Assembly: GCF_005601135.1 (NCBI RefSeq) | Contig: NZ_CP039381.1 | Location: 2,167,941-2,231,940 of the forward strand | Reading direction: 5' to 3' | Length of the DNA: 64,000 nucleotides | DNA from: Ruminococcus bovis | GTDB lineage: Bacteria > Bacillota > Clostridia > Oscillospirales > Acutalibacteraceae | Part shown: positions 24,558-33,197 of the stretch, piece after piece | How positions within the stretch are numbered: position 1 is the first letter of the stretch | How the letters are laid out: every line of letters starts with the position of its first letter | Made by a program: the position numbers and the translations under genes | Notes under the pieces: generated by a model | Told to the model about the DNA's origin: nothing | The model's input: the letters and a program-made list of their open reading frames with translations, nothing else | The model's database searches: none

Positions 24558-26287
24558 TTAAGAAAATTCAGAAGAAATATGCACTTTCTCATAAAGGTGC
24601 AGTCGATTTAGTAAAGGGTATATTGGCTTGTACATTACAGAATATTGTTTTTATGTTGCCGGTAGGTTTGCTTTATCTTTTAGTAGATGATTTACTAAAG
24701 GGTAGTATTAGCCAAAGCCATATTGTATTTTATATAGTAGGTACAGTAGTAGCACTTCTCTTAATTGCTTTATCAACTTATTTACAATATAATTGTACAT
24801 TCCTTGCTACTTATGTAGAAAGTGGTGTAAGAAGAATTACTTTAGCCGAAAGATTAAGAAAAATTCCACTTTCATTTTTTGGTAAAAAAGATTTAGCAGA
24901 CTTAACATCAACTATTATGGCTGACTGTACATATCTGGAAACTGCTTTTTCTCACTTTATCCCACCACTATTTGGTGCAATTATTTCTACTACATTAATT
25001 GCAATTAGCTTATTTTTTGTTGATTGGAAACTTGCTATTGCCTCATTGTGGGTATTACCTATTGCTTTCTGTATTGTTTTGTTTTCATCAAAAATTCAGC
25101 AAAAGCTAAATAAAAAGTCTATGAAAGCAAAGATTGAATGTGCAGACGGTATTCAAGAATGTATCGAAACTATCCAAGATATTAAGTCCAATAATGCAGA
25201 AGAAACTTATCTAAAGGGACTTGATAAGAAAATTGATAATGTTGAGAAACAAGCAATTAAAACCGAATTCGGTACAGCAGTATTTGTTGGTTCAGCACAA
25301 ATGATTTTGAAACTGGGTATTGCAACAACTGCCTTGGTAGGTGCATATCAGCTTATAAACGGCAGTATCTCTGTAATTACAATGTTTATGTTTTTACTTG
25401 TAGTATCAAGATTATATGACCCACTACAAGGTTCATTACAGAATTTAGCAGCAATTATTGCATCAAGAACAAATATTGCCAGAATGAACGAAATCCTTGA
25501 CCATGATATTCAGCAAGGTACTGAAATAATGGATAATAAGGGTTATGATATTGATTTTAATAATGTTTCATTCTCTTATAACGGAAAAGAAAAAATCCTT
25601 AATAATGTTAATTTCACTGCAAAGCAAGGTGAAATCACTGCATTAGTTGGTCCTTCCGGTGGTGGAAAAACAACAGTTTCAAGACTTGCAAGTAGATTTT
25701 GGGATACAGACAGTGGTACAATCACAGTAGGTGGTATGGATATTTCAAAGATTGAACCAGAAACATTACTTTCACTTTATTCAATAGTTTTCCAAGATGT
25801 TACATTATTTAATAACACAATTATGGAGAATATTCGTATCGGTAGAAAAGATGCCACAGATGAAGAAGTGCTAAAGGCAGCTAAACTTGCAAATTGTGAT
25901 GAATTTGCAAAGAAGTTACCTAACGGTTATAATTCAGAAATAGGTGAAAACGGTTGTGAACTTTCAGGTGGTGAAAGACAGAGAATTTCTATTGCCAGAG
26001 CATTCCTAAAGGATGCACCTATTATTCTACTTGATGAAGCAACTGCATCCCTTGATGTTGAAAATGAAACTCTTATTCAAAATGCACTTTCAAAACTTAT
26101 TAAGGATAAGACAGTTTTGATTATTGCTCATAGAATGAGAACAGTTGCAGATGCCGACAAGATTGTTGTTTTAGCTAATGGTACAGTTGCAGAAAGTGGC
26201 ACACCGTCAGAACTTGAAAAGCAAAATGGTATTTATAGTCATATGGCTAGTTTACAAAAACAGAGTAACAGTTGGACTATTAAGTAA
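24554..26287 (+). CDS. ABC transporter, fused membrane and ATP-binding half (second of a pair)
   Basis: A 577-residue partner of the preceding gene with the same layout. Walker A GPSGGGKTT, signature LSGGERQR and Walker B LLDEATASLDVENE are all complete. A TetR gene upstream and a MATE pump downstream put the pair in an efflux neighbourhood, though the MATE gene has its own promoter after a terminator. Confidence 0.9.
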   Translation: MIKKIQKKYALSHKGAVDLVKGILACTLQNIVFMLPVGLLYLLVDDLLKGSISQSHIVFYIVGTVVALLLIALSTYLQYNCTFLATYVESGVRRITLAERLRKIPLSFFGKKDLADLTSTIMADCTYLETAFSHFIPPLFGAIISTTLIAISLFFVDWKLAIASLWVLPIAFCIVLFSSKIQQKLNKKSMKAKIECADGIQECIETIQDIKSNNAEETYLKGLDKKIDNVEKQAIKTEFGTAVFVGSAQMILKLGIATTALVGAYQLINGSISVITMFMFLLVVSRLYDPLQGSLQNLAAIIASRTNIARMNEILDHDIQQGTEIMDNKGYDIDFNNVSFSYNGKEKILNNVNFTAKQGEITALVGPSGGGKTTVSRLASRFWDTDSGTITVGGMDISKIEPETLLSLYSIVFQDVTLFNNTIMENIRIGRKDATDEEVLKAAKLANCDEFAKKLPNGYNSEIGENGCELSGGERQRISIARAFLKDAPIILLDEATASLDVENETLIQNALSKLIKDKTVLIIAHRMRTVADADKIVVLANGTVAESGTPSELEKQNGIYSHMASLQKQSNSWTIK

Positions 26288-26317
26288 CTTTAATTAAATA
26301 ATAGTTAAATAAAATGT

Positions 26318-26355
26318 AAAGGTGAATGTGTTTTGAAATACATTCACCTTTTTGC
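26318..26355 (+). terminator. terminator of the TetR-ABC operon
   Basis: AAAGGTGAATGT (26318-26329) and ACATTCACCTTT (26340-26351), 12-bp perfect stem with T-rich tail. Confidence 0.9.
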
Positions 26356-26365
26356 ATATTGCTAC

Positions 26366-26395
26366 TTGAAATTTTTGTCACTTAGGTTATATAAT
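26366..26395 (+). promoter_or_regulatory. promoter of the MATE gene
   Basis: TTGAAA (26366-26371), 18-nt spacer, TATAAT (26390-26395), 35 nt before the ATG. Confidence 0.6.
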
Positions 26396-26429
26396 ATTTA
26401 TGGCGAAAAAAGTAGGGAAGATGATATAA

Positions 26430-27785
26430 ATGGCAGTTGCCAAAAGAAAAACAAATTTAATGACACAGGGTAATATTGTTAAGCAAATATTATTCTTTTC
26501 AATACCACTTATTTTAGGTAATTTACTTCAACAACTTTACAGTACAGTTGACTCAATTATAGTAGGTAATTTTGTAGGCAGTAATGCCTTAGCAGCAGTA
26601 GGCTCTAGTACATCACTGATTTATTTGTTAATAGCCTTTAGCCAAGGTGCAGCAACAGGTGCAGGTGTTGTAGTATCTCAGTATTTAGGTGCTGAGGATA
26701 GAAAGAGAACCCATGATGCAGTTCATACAGCAGTAGCTATTTCAATAATTTTAGGTTTAGTCTTAACATTAGGTGGTGTACTCCTTAGTAGGCAAATACT
26801 TATTTGGATGAATACACCTAAAGAGGTTTTAGGTGACTCAGTTACATATTTAAGAATATATTCAGGTGGTTTATTATTTAATGTTGTATATAATATGGCA
26901 TCCGGTATTCTTAATGCAGCCGGTAATTCTAAACGGTCACTTTACTACTTAGGCTATGCCTCAGTTACAAACATCATCCTTGATATTGTGTTTATCAATA
27001 TTCTTGGTATGGGTGTTGAGGGTGCTGCTATTGCAACAGATATTAGCCAAGTAGTTTCTTGTATATTAGCAATCGGTTACTTAGTAAAAGTAAATGAGCC
27101 TTATAAAATTAAGTTAAAAGATATAAAGCTTAATAAATCTACTGCCGGTAGAATAATCAAAATCGGTTTACCTACCGGTATTCAAAATATGACAATTTCA
27201 CTTTCCAATGTATTAGTACAGTCAAGTGTAAATCAGTTTGGTGCATCAGCAATGGCTGGTTTTGGTGCATATATGAAGATAGATGGTTTTAACATTTTAC
27301 CGGTGTTAAGTTTCAGTATGGCTATTACCACATTTGTAGGTCAAAACTATGGTGCAAATAAAATTGACAGAGTTAAAAAGGGTATGTGGATTACCTTAGC
27401 AATGGGTGCAATTTATACTATCATAACAGGTATTTTACTTTTAACTTTCTCAACCCCATTAATGCGACTTTTCACAAATGACCCTAATGTAATAGAATAC
27501 GGTAAACTGGCAATGGATTACTTCTGTCCATTCTATATTTTAATCAGTTGCTTACAATGTTTAGCCGGTACAGTTAGAGGAACAGGCAAGAGTATTCCAC
27601 CAATGGTTGTACTACTTACTTCAATGTGCCTATTTAGAATAGTATGGCTACAAGTAGCATTACCTTTCTTTAGCACAATAGACGGTATCTATGTTTTGTA
27701 TCCGGTATCTTGGGTAGTAGGTCTGGTATTAATGGTTATCTATGTGTGGAAAGGTAAATGGCTAGTCCCTCATAAAGTACAGTAA
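26430..27785 (+). CDS. MATE-family multidrug/sodium antiporter
   Basis: A 451-residue membrane protein with 12 predicted spans. The N-terminal signature is clear: FFSIPLILGNLLQQLYSTVD, then VGNFVGSNALAAVG, and FSQGAATGAGVVVSQYLG. MATE proteins expel cationic drugs or metabolites using sodium or proton gradients. Single-gene unit with its own promoter and a strong terminator. Confidence 0.92.
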   Translation: MAVAKRKTNLMTQGNIVKQILFFSIPLILGNLLQQLYSTVDSIIVGNFVGSNALAAVGSSTSLIYLLIAFSQGAATGAGVVVSQYLGAEDRKRTHDAVHTAVAISIILGLVLTLGGVLLSRQILIWMNTPKEVLGDSVTYLRIYSGGLLFNVVYNMASGILNAAGNSKRSLYYLGYASVTNIILDIVFINILGMGVEGAAIATDISQVVSCILAIGYLVKVNEPYKIKLKDIKLNKSTAGRIIKIGLPTGIQNMTISLSNVLVQSSVNQFGASAMAGFGAYMKIDGFNILPVLSFSMAITTFVGQNYGANKIDRVKKGMWITLAMGAIYTIITGILLLTFSTPLMRLFTNDPNVIEYGKLAMDYFCPFYILISCLQCLAGTVRGTGKSIPPMVVLLTSMCLFRIVWLQVALPFFSTIDGIYVLYPVSWVVGLVLMVIYVWKGKWLVPHKVQ

Positions 27786-27810
27786 ACTAAATATTAATAA
27801 TTCTTAACAA

Positions 27811-27846
27811 AAAACCTTGCAAGCGTTATTTTACTTGCAAGGTTTT
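27811..27846. terminator. bidirectional terminator
   Basis: AAAACCTTGCAAG (27811-27823) and CTTGCAAGGTTTT (27834-27846) form a 13-bp perfect stem, A/T tails on both sides; it ends both the MATE gene and the small - strand gene whose stop it touches. Confidence 0.9.
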
Positions 27847-28018
27847 AAATATAGTTAAGTGATTTATTTTTTATTAGCTCTATATATTCTTCCATTGTGA
27901 TTTCATTTAATAGAAGCTTTTTGCACCATTCTTTGCTTTGTTCATCAATTCGGTAACCTTCCATTTCAACCGATGCAACTGCATTTTCTATTGCCTTATC
28001 GTAAGATTTATTTTTCAT
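27845..28018 (-). CDS. antitoxin VbhA-like small protein
   Basis: A 57-residue helical protein from ATG 28018 (GAGGTGG upstream). The pattern IENAVASVEMEGYRIDEQSK followed by KKLLLNEITMEEYIELIK matches the three-helix antitoxin VbhA fold, which binds and inhibits Fic toxins. No Fic gene adjoins it; the only Fic gene in the window is 28 kb away and is probably self-inhibited. It could be an orphan antitoxin or a regulator. The call rests on pattern only. Confidence 0.55.
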   Translation of the reverse strand: MKNKSYDKAIENAVASVEMEGYRIDEQSKEWCKKLLLNEITMEEYIELIKNKSLNYI

Positions 28019-28096
28019 GGTTTCCACCTCACTATTACATACTAGCATTATACCATTAACATTAGAATTATTCAATAAAACAAAATAAGTTACTGA

Positions 28097-28125
28097 TTGA
28101 AATATTATTTTTATAGTGATAAAAT
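28097..28125 (+). promoter_or_regulatory. promoter of the PucR-type regulator
   Basis: TTGAAA (28097-28102), 17-nt spacer, TAAAAT (28120-28125). It gives a leader of about 134 nt before the ATG. Confidence 0.65.
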
Positions 28126-28153
28126 ATGTAATATATATTTATTTTATATTTTA

Positions 28154-28242
28154 GAGATGCTTATTTGCTTAAATAAAAGGAAATTTATTACCAAGTTACA
28201 GAGAGCATATAAGTATCTATACTTTTGCTAGTTATACATCTC
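28154..28242 (+). promoter_or_regulatory. possible structured leader RNA upstream of the PucR-type gene
   Basis: GAGATG (28154-28159) can pair with CATCTC (28237-28242) and close a domain holding two hairpins: TTATTT-GCTT-AAATAA (28161-28176) and GCA..AAGTAT-CT-ATACTT..TGC (28205-28228), with a purine-rich joining segment between. This looks like a three-way junction. No known riboswitch matches, and no terminator follows; control of translation would be possible since the ribosome binding site starts soon after. Confidence 0.4.
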
Positions 28243-28265
28243 AAATCATCAAGGTAGGTGACAAT

Positions 28266-29459
28266 ATGAATTGCGAAGATATGACAAGAATCCCACAACT
28301 AAATAATGTTTTGAATATGAAAGCCGGAGTCACAGGCGTAAAGAACACAATAAGGTGGATGTATTTTGCCGATTGTTTGCAGTGTGTTAAAAACGAATAT
28401 CATGTTGAGGATTATATTCATGGTGGGGAGTTCGTGGTGCTGACAAATCCTGATGTGACAGAGGATAAGAATAAGCTGATGGCACTGATTACAAGTATGG
28501 TTGATTATGGGATTTCTGCCCTTGGAATCAATGAGGGACAGATTTTGCCGGAGCTTATTGAATATTGCAATAAAGAGGGTCTTCCACTTTTTGAACTACC
28601 GGAAAAATTTCCACTTGTAGATTTGTCACAAATATTGTGTAAAAGATTGGTATTTGAAGAGAACAACAGAAACCTTGAGGAACAGGTATTTGCCTCAATC
28701 CTTGATGCAGAGCATCTTAACCGTGACAGTGTACTTGAACAGGCACAGTTTCTGGGTATTGACTTGACAGGAAGTTTTTGTGTTGTTGAATTTGTATTTG
28801 GAAAGAAACACCAAGATAGCAAAGATTTATTATCAACCGGTCAGGAGATAAGAAACATTATTAATATGGAATTCTCATTTTATTCGGGAAGTGTCCTTGT
28901 AATGCCTCAGACCGGTAGTGTTTTGGCACTTATTTCTACAGACAGAATAAGTGATGATGATATAAAGTCAGTATTAAATCGTATCATTGAAAATGCCGAT
29001 AAGAAACACCACATTACTCTTAAAGCCGGAATCGGAAGCAGTGTGGAATATCTTGAAGATGTTATGACTAGCCGAAGAGAGGCTGCAGAGGCAGTTAAGG
29101 TGGCTTCACTTTCTGATACAGAGGAGAGGCTTTTCTTTTATAAAGAGCAGGGAATATATACTTTTATATCAAAGGTTACAGATAGCAGATTTCTTGACGA
29201 TTATGTTGCCAAGAATATCGGTAAGCTGATAGATGCTGATGAGATTAATAACGGAAGTTTGTGTGAAACACTTGAGAGTTTTCTTAACCACAACTGCAAT
29301 GTAAAAGAAACTGCACAGAGCCTATTTATTCACAGAAATACTCTCAATTATAGGCTTAACAAAATAAAAGAATTGCTTGGTTCTGATTTTGAAAATCTGG
29401 ATAAATGCCTTGAATTAAAACTTGCATTTATGATAAGGAGCTACCGTGGCAGAAAATAA
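28266..29459 (+). CDS. PucR-family transcriptional regulator
   Basis: A 397-residue regulator with an N-terminal PucR sensory domain (residues about 10-130; VLTNPDVTEDKNKL), a central GGDEF-like region (about 165-290) and a C-terminal PucR helix-turn-helix (VKETAQSLFIHRNTLNYRLN). PucR proteins sense metabolites and switch catabolic genes. The GABA genes start about 210 nt downstream on the same strand, so it most likely controls them. Its codon use (more CTG, GGA and GCC) differs from the neighbours to the left, hinting at a different origin. Confidence 0.85.
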   Translation: MNCEDMTRIPQLNNVLNMKAGVTGVKNTIRWMYFADCLQCVKNEYHVEDYIHGGEFVVLTNPDVTEDKNKLMALITSMVDYGISALGINEGQILPELIEYCNKEGLPLFELPEKFPLVDLSQILCKRLVFEENNRNLEEQVFASILDAEHLNRDSVLEQAQFLGIDLTGSFCVVEFVFGKKHQDSKDLLSTGQEIRNIINMEFSFYSGSVLVMPQTGSVLALISTDRISDDDIKSVLNRIIENADKKHHITLKAGIGSSVEYLEDVMTSRREAAEAVKVASLSDTEERLFFYKEQGIYTFISKVTDSRFLDDYVAKNIGKLIDADEINNGSLCETLESFLNHNCNVKETAQSLFIHRNTLNYRLNKIKELLGSDFENLDKCLELKLAFMIRSYRGRK

Positions 29460-29590
29460 ATACACACTTACTCAAAATTATCTATTTGTGCACGGTGCAC
29501 AATTAATATAGTTAATCAGAACCATTGATAAAGGAAGAAAATAATAGTATAATTCAAAACATAAACAAAATAAAGTTTTTGAAAGACAAA

Positions 29591-29626
29591 GGCGTCGAGA
29601 ATGAATAATTCTCGGTGTCTTTTTTT
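29591..29626 (+). terminator. terminator or attenuator between the PucR-type gene and the aminotransferase gene
   Basis: GGCGTCGAGAAT (29591-29602) pairs with ATTCTCGGTGTC (29608-29619), partly through G-U pairs, then seven T. It lies 130 nt after the regulator and 47 nt before the aminotransferase. A TATAAT near 29540 raises the possibility that it attenuates transcription into gabT. Confidence 0.75.
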
Positions 29627-29672
29627 ATTAGTAGCAAGTCTTAAAAACTTTATAAATTAGGAGGATTTTATT

Positions 29673-31046
29673 ATGACAACTACAGAATTATCAAAAGCAC
29701 TTCCAGAAATTATTACAGAGCAAGTTCCCGGTCCTAAGTCAAAGGCTCTTCTAGACAGAAGAGATGCCGCTATTCCAAAGGCACTCTGTGGAAAGGCTTA
29801 TCCAATATGTATCAAACAGGGTGGTGGAGCAATGTTTGAAGACCTTGACGGAAATAAGTTTCTTGATTGGGTTGGTGGTGTAGGTGTTCTTAATATCGGA
29901 TATTCTCACCCTGAAGTCATTGAGGCAGTTAAGGCACAGACAGAGAAATATTTCCACACAATTTTCAATGTATATGTTCATGACGGATATGTAAGCCTTG
30001 CTGAAAGACTTAATGAAATAATGCCATGTAAAGGTGATGTAAAGAAAACATATTTTGCTAACTCAGGTGCTGAGTGTGATGAAAACGCAATTAAGATTGC
30101 TAAAGCATTCACTAAGAGAAGTGGTGTTATCTGCTTTACAGGTGCTTTCCACGGTAGAACTAATCTTACAATGGCACTTACAGCCAAGAAAGTATATGCA
30201 GTAGGTATGGGACCTTTCCCAACAGGTATCTTTAGAGCACCTTATCCATACCTATACAGAGCACCTAAGGGATATACAGAAGCTGAAGCAGTACAGTATT
30301 ACATTGATGAACTTAACAGAGTATTTGATGAGGGTGCACCGGCAAGTGAAATTGCTTGTATGATTGTTGAACCATTCCAGGGTGAAGGTGGATTTATCCC
30401 GGCACCAATCGAGTGGGTTAAGGCAGTAAGAAAGATTTGTGATGACAATGGAATCTTAATGATTGCAGATGAGGTTCAGTGTGGTAACTGTAGAACAGGT
30501 AAGTATTATGCATCTGAGTATTGGGCTGAAGCCGGTGCAGCACCTGATATTATCACAACTGCAAAGTCACTTGGTGCAGGACTTCCAATCTCAGCAATTA
30601 CTGCAAGAGCAGAGATTATGGATTCAGCACCGGCAGGTACTATCGGTGGTACATTCTGTGGTAACCCTGTTGCAGCGGCTGCAGCACTTGCAGTAATGGA
30701 TGTTATGAAGCGTGACGATTATGCAGCTAAGGCAAGACACATTGGTGAAACAGTTATGAAGCGTTACAAGGAACTTCAAGAAAAATACGATGTTATCGGT
30801 GATGTAAGAGGACTTGGTGCAATGGTTGGTATTGAGTTCGTAAAGGACAGAGAAACTAAAGAACCGGCAACTAAGCTTGTTGCAGACCTTATCCAAAATG
30901 CTATCCAAAAGGGACTTCTTCTTGAAAGCTGTGGTACAGCAAGCAACACAGTAAGATTCTTAGCTCCTCTTACAATGACAGATGAGCAGATGGAAAAAGG
31001 TCTTGAAATCTTCGAGGAGGCTTTGAAAGAAGCGTTAGAAGTGTAA
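29673..31046 (+). CDS. gabT: class III aminotransferase, probable 4-aminobutyrate aminotransferase
   Basis: A 457-residue PLP enzyme. Family signs: FLDWVGGVGVLNIGYSHPEV, the phosphate-binding NSGAECDENAIK, FHGRTNLTMA, MIADEVQCGN and the Schiff-base lysine K298 in TTAKSLGAGLP. In this setting it should transfer the amino group of GABA to 2-oxoglutarate, giving succinate semialdehyde and glutamate. The neighbours (amino acid permease and 4-hydroxybutyrate dehydrogenase) make GABA the likely substrate; ornithine or lysine aminotransferase is the alternative. AGGAGG precedes ATG 29673. Confidence 0.85.
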   Translation: MTTTELSKALPEIITEQVPGPKSKALLDRRDAAIPKALCGKAYPICIKQGGGAMFEDLDGNKFLDWVGGVGVLNIGYSHPEVIEAVKAQTEKYFHTIFNVYVHDGYVSLAERLNEIMPCKGDVKKTYFANSGAECDENAIKIAKAFTKRSGVICFTGAFHGRTNLTMALTAKKVYAVGMGPFPTGIFRAPYPYLYRAPKGYTEAEAVQYYIDELNRVFDEGAPASEIACMIVEPFQGEGGFIPAPIEWVKAVRKICDDNGILMIADEVQCGNCRTGKYYASEYWAEAGAAPDIITTAKSLGAGLPISAITARAEIMDSAPAGTIGGTFCGNPVAAAAALAVMDVMKRDDYAAKARHIGETVMKRYKELQEKYDVIGDVRGLGAMVGIEFVKDRETKEPATKLVADLIQNAIQKGLLLESCGTASNTVRFLAPLTMTDEQMEKGLEIFEEALKEALEV

Positions 31047-31090
31047 TGTAAATGTGGTTTAACCACAACTAAATTGTGGGAGGATTTATT

Positions 31091-33193
31091 ATGGAACAGA
31101 AATCTAAATTTGACAAAGTAATGGGTGCCTGGGACATACTTGTTATTGCATTTGGTGCAATGATAGGTTGGGGCTGGGTAATTAATTCAGGTGACTGGAT
31201 TACAACTGCCGGATTTATGGGTTCAATGATAGCAATGCTAATCGGTGGTCTTATGGTATTTTTCGTAGGACTTACCTATGCAGAGCTTACTTCAGCAATG
31301 CCTCAGTGTGGTGGTGAACATGTATTCAGTTACAGAGCCATGGGGCCTACCGGTTCTTTCGTGTGTACATGGATGATTATATTAGGATATGTGGCTACTG
31401 CAGCATTTGAGGCAACTGCACTTCCAACAGTAATTACTTATCTTTTCCCTGATTTTAATCAGGTTTACCTCTATACAATAGCCGGAAAAGATATTTATTT
31501 AACAACGGTTCTATTAGGTGTTGGTTTTGCAGTATTAATTACATTTATTAATATCAGAGGTGCTAAGGCAGCAGCTATATTACAGACTGTTCTTACTGCA
31601 ATTATCTCTATAGCAGGTATTCTTCTTGTAGTTGGTTCTGCAGTTAATGGTGATAGCTCTAATATTACAGGACAAATGTGGGAATCAGGCTCAGGTTCTA
31701 CTCTTGGTAGTGTATTTAAAGTAGCTTGTATGACACCATTCCTATTTATAGGCTTTGATGTAATTCCACAGGCAGCAGAGGAAATTAATGTGCCATATAA
31801 GAAGATTGGTAAAATAATGCTTCTGTCTATTGTATTAGCTGTTGCGTGGTATCTCCTTATCATATTTGCAGTTTGTTACATAATGCCACAGAGTGCAATC
31901 GCACAGGAAATGTCATCACAAAACGGACTTGTATCAGCAAAGGCTATTGAAATTGCCTTCAGATCACCACTTATGGGCAAGGTTCTTATTATCGGTGGCT
32001 TATGTGGTATTATCACATCATGGAATTCATTCCTAATGGGTGGTAGCCGTGCACTTTACTCAATGGGTGAGTCCCTTATGATTCCTAAAAAGTTTGGTGA
32101 ATTAGGAAAGCATAAGACTCCAACTGCTGCTATCATTCTTTGTGGTATTGCTTGTGTTGCAGCTCCTTTCTTTGGAAGAGGCGTACTTGTATGGTTAGTT
32201 GATGCAGCTTCATTTGGTTGTGTTATTGCTTATATGTTTGTTTCAATTTCATTTTGTATTCTTCGTAAGAAGAAGCCTGAAATGGCAAGACCTTATAAGG
32301 TTAAGGCAGGTAAATTTGTTGGATTTATGGCTGTGCTTATGGCCGGTTTTATGGTATTGCTTTACATTGTTCCGGCATCATTCTCAGCAGCACTTGTATG
32401 GCAAGAATGGATTGTAGTGGGTATCTGGCTTGCGCTTGGTGTTTTCTTCTATTTCTATTCTAAGAAGAAATATGGCACAGAGTTTGGTCGTGACATTTTC
32501 ATTGTGGAAGACGGTGGAAAGTCAGAAGAACAGGAAGTTACAGTTCTTCCAAATGCAAAGTATCCAAACAGACATTTTGTTATTACTGTTGGTTGTGAAT
32601 ACGGAAGTGGTGGACCACAGATTGCCAAGATGGTTGCCGACAAATTAGGAATTGAGTATTATAACAGAGACCTTGTTGATAAGGTTGTTGCACAGATTGG
32701 TGTTGATAAGGGACTTGTAGAAGAGGCAGATACAAAGAAAGGTGTTAGATATGCATTTGATACATCATATGGTGTAAGATATGCAAACCTTTCTAACAGA
32801 GTTATTGATGCCCAGTTCCAGGCAATTAATAATTTTGCCAATAAGTCATCATGTGTTATTGTTGGTCGAAGCAGTGACTACATTTTAAGAAACAGAAACG
32901 ATGTTCTCAATGTATTTATATATGCACCTCAGGAAGATGAAATTGCTGAGGTTATGAAAGAAAAAGGTCTTAAGAATATGCATAAGGCTAAAGAAGAATG
33001 GGAGTCTGTTGATAAAGCACAACATGCAAGACATGAGTACATTACAGGTAAGAAGCGTGGCGACAGACATACACGAAGTATGCTTATCGACAGTAGTATC
33101 TTAGGCTGGGATGAAACAGCTGATGTGATTATTGATATGATTGACCGTAAGTTTCAGCAAGAAGATGCAATGCAGTTAAAGAAGGAGGCTTAA
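31091..33193 (+). CDS. APC-family amino acid permease fused to a cytidylate-kinase-like domain
   Basis: A 701-residue fusion. Residues about 10-455 form an APC-type permease with about 12 membrane spans (AFGAMIGWGWVINSGDWI is the conserved first-helix motif). After a linker, residues about 492-700 form a cytosolic domain like cytidylate kinase-like family proteins: VITVGCEYGSGGPQIAKMVA as P-loop region, YYNRDLVDKV, and CVIVGRSSDYILR. The usual Arg after GSGG is Pro here. Placed between gabT and the dehydrogenase, the permease probably takes up GABA; the kinase-like domain could sense nucleotides or phosphorylate something. ATG 31091 follows GGGAGG. Confidence 0.85.
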   Translation: MEQKSKFDKVMGAWDILVIAFGAMIGWGWVINSGDWITTAGFMGSMIAMLIGGLMVFFVGLTYAELTSAMPQCGGEHVFSYRAMGPTGSFVCTWMIILGYVATAAFEATALPTVITYLFPDFNQVYLYTIAGKDIYLTTVLLGVGFAVLITFINIRGAKAAAILQTVLTAIISIAGILLVVGSAVNGDSSNITGQMWESGSGSTLGSVFKVACMTPFLFIGFDVIPQAAEEINVPYKKIGKIMLLSIVLAVAWYLLIIFAVCYIMPQSAIAQEMSSQNGLVSAKAIEIAFRSPLMGKVLIIGGLCGIITSWNSFLMGGSRALYSMGESLMIPKKFGELGKHKTPTAAIILCGIACVAAPFFGRGVLVWLVDAASFGCVIAYMFVSISFCILRKKKPEMARPYKVKAGKFVGFMAVLMAGFMVLLYIVPASFSAALVWQEWIVVGIWLALGVFFYFYSKKKYGTEFGRDIFIVEDGGKSEEQEVTVLPNAKYPNRHFVITVGCEYGSGGPQIAKMVADKLGIEYYNRDLVDKVVAQIGVDKGLVEEADTKKGVRYAFDTSYGVRYANLSNRVIDAQFQAINNFANKSSCVIVGRSSDYILRNRNDVLNVFIYAPQEDEIAEVMKEKGLKNMHKAKEEWESVDKAQHARHEYITGKKRGDRHTRSMLIDSSILGWDETADVIIDMIDRKFQQEDAMQLKKEA

Positions 33194-33197
33194 TCAT

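Noticed and set aside
30463-30908. alternative-frame ORFs inside the aminotransferase gene on both strands
   Set aside because: Low-complexity Gln/Leu or Cys/Thr-rich shadows of the real gene without ribosome binding sites.
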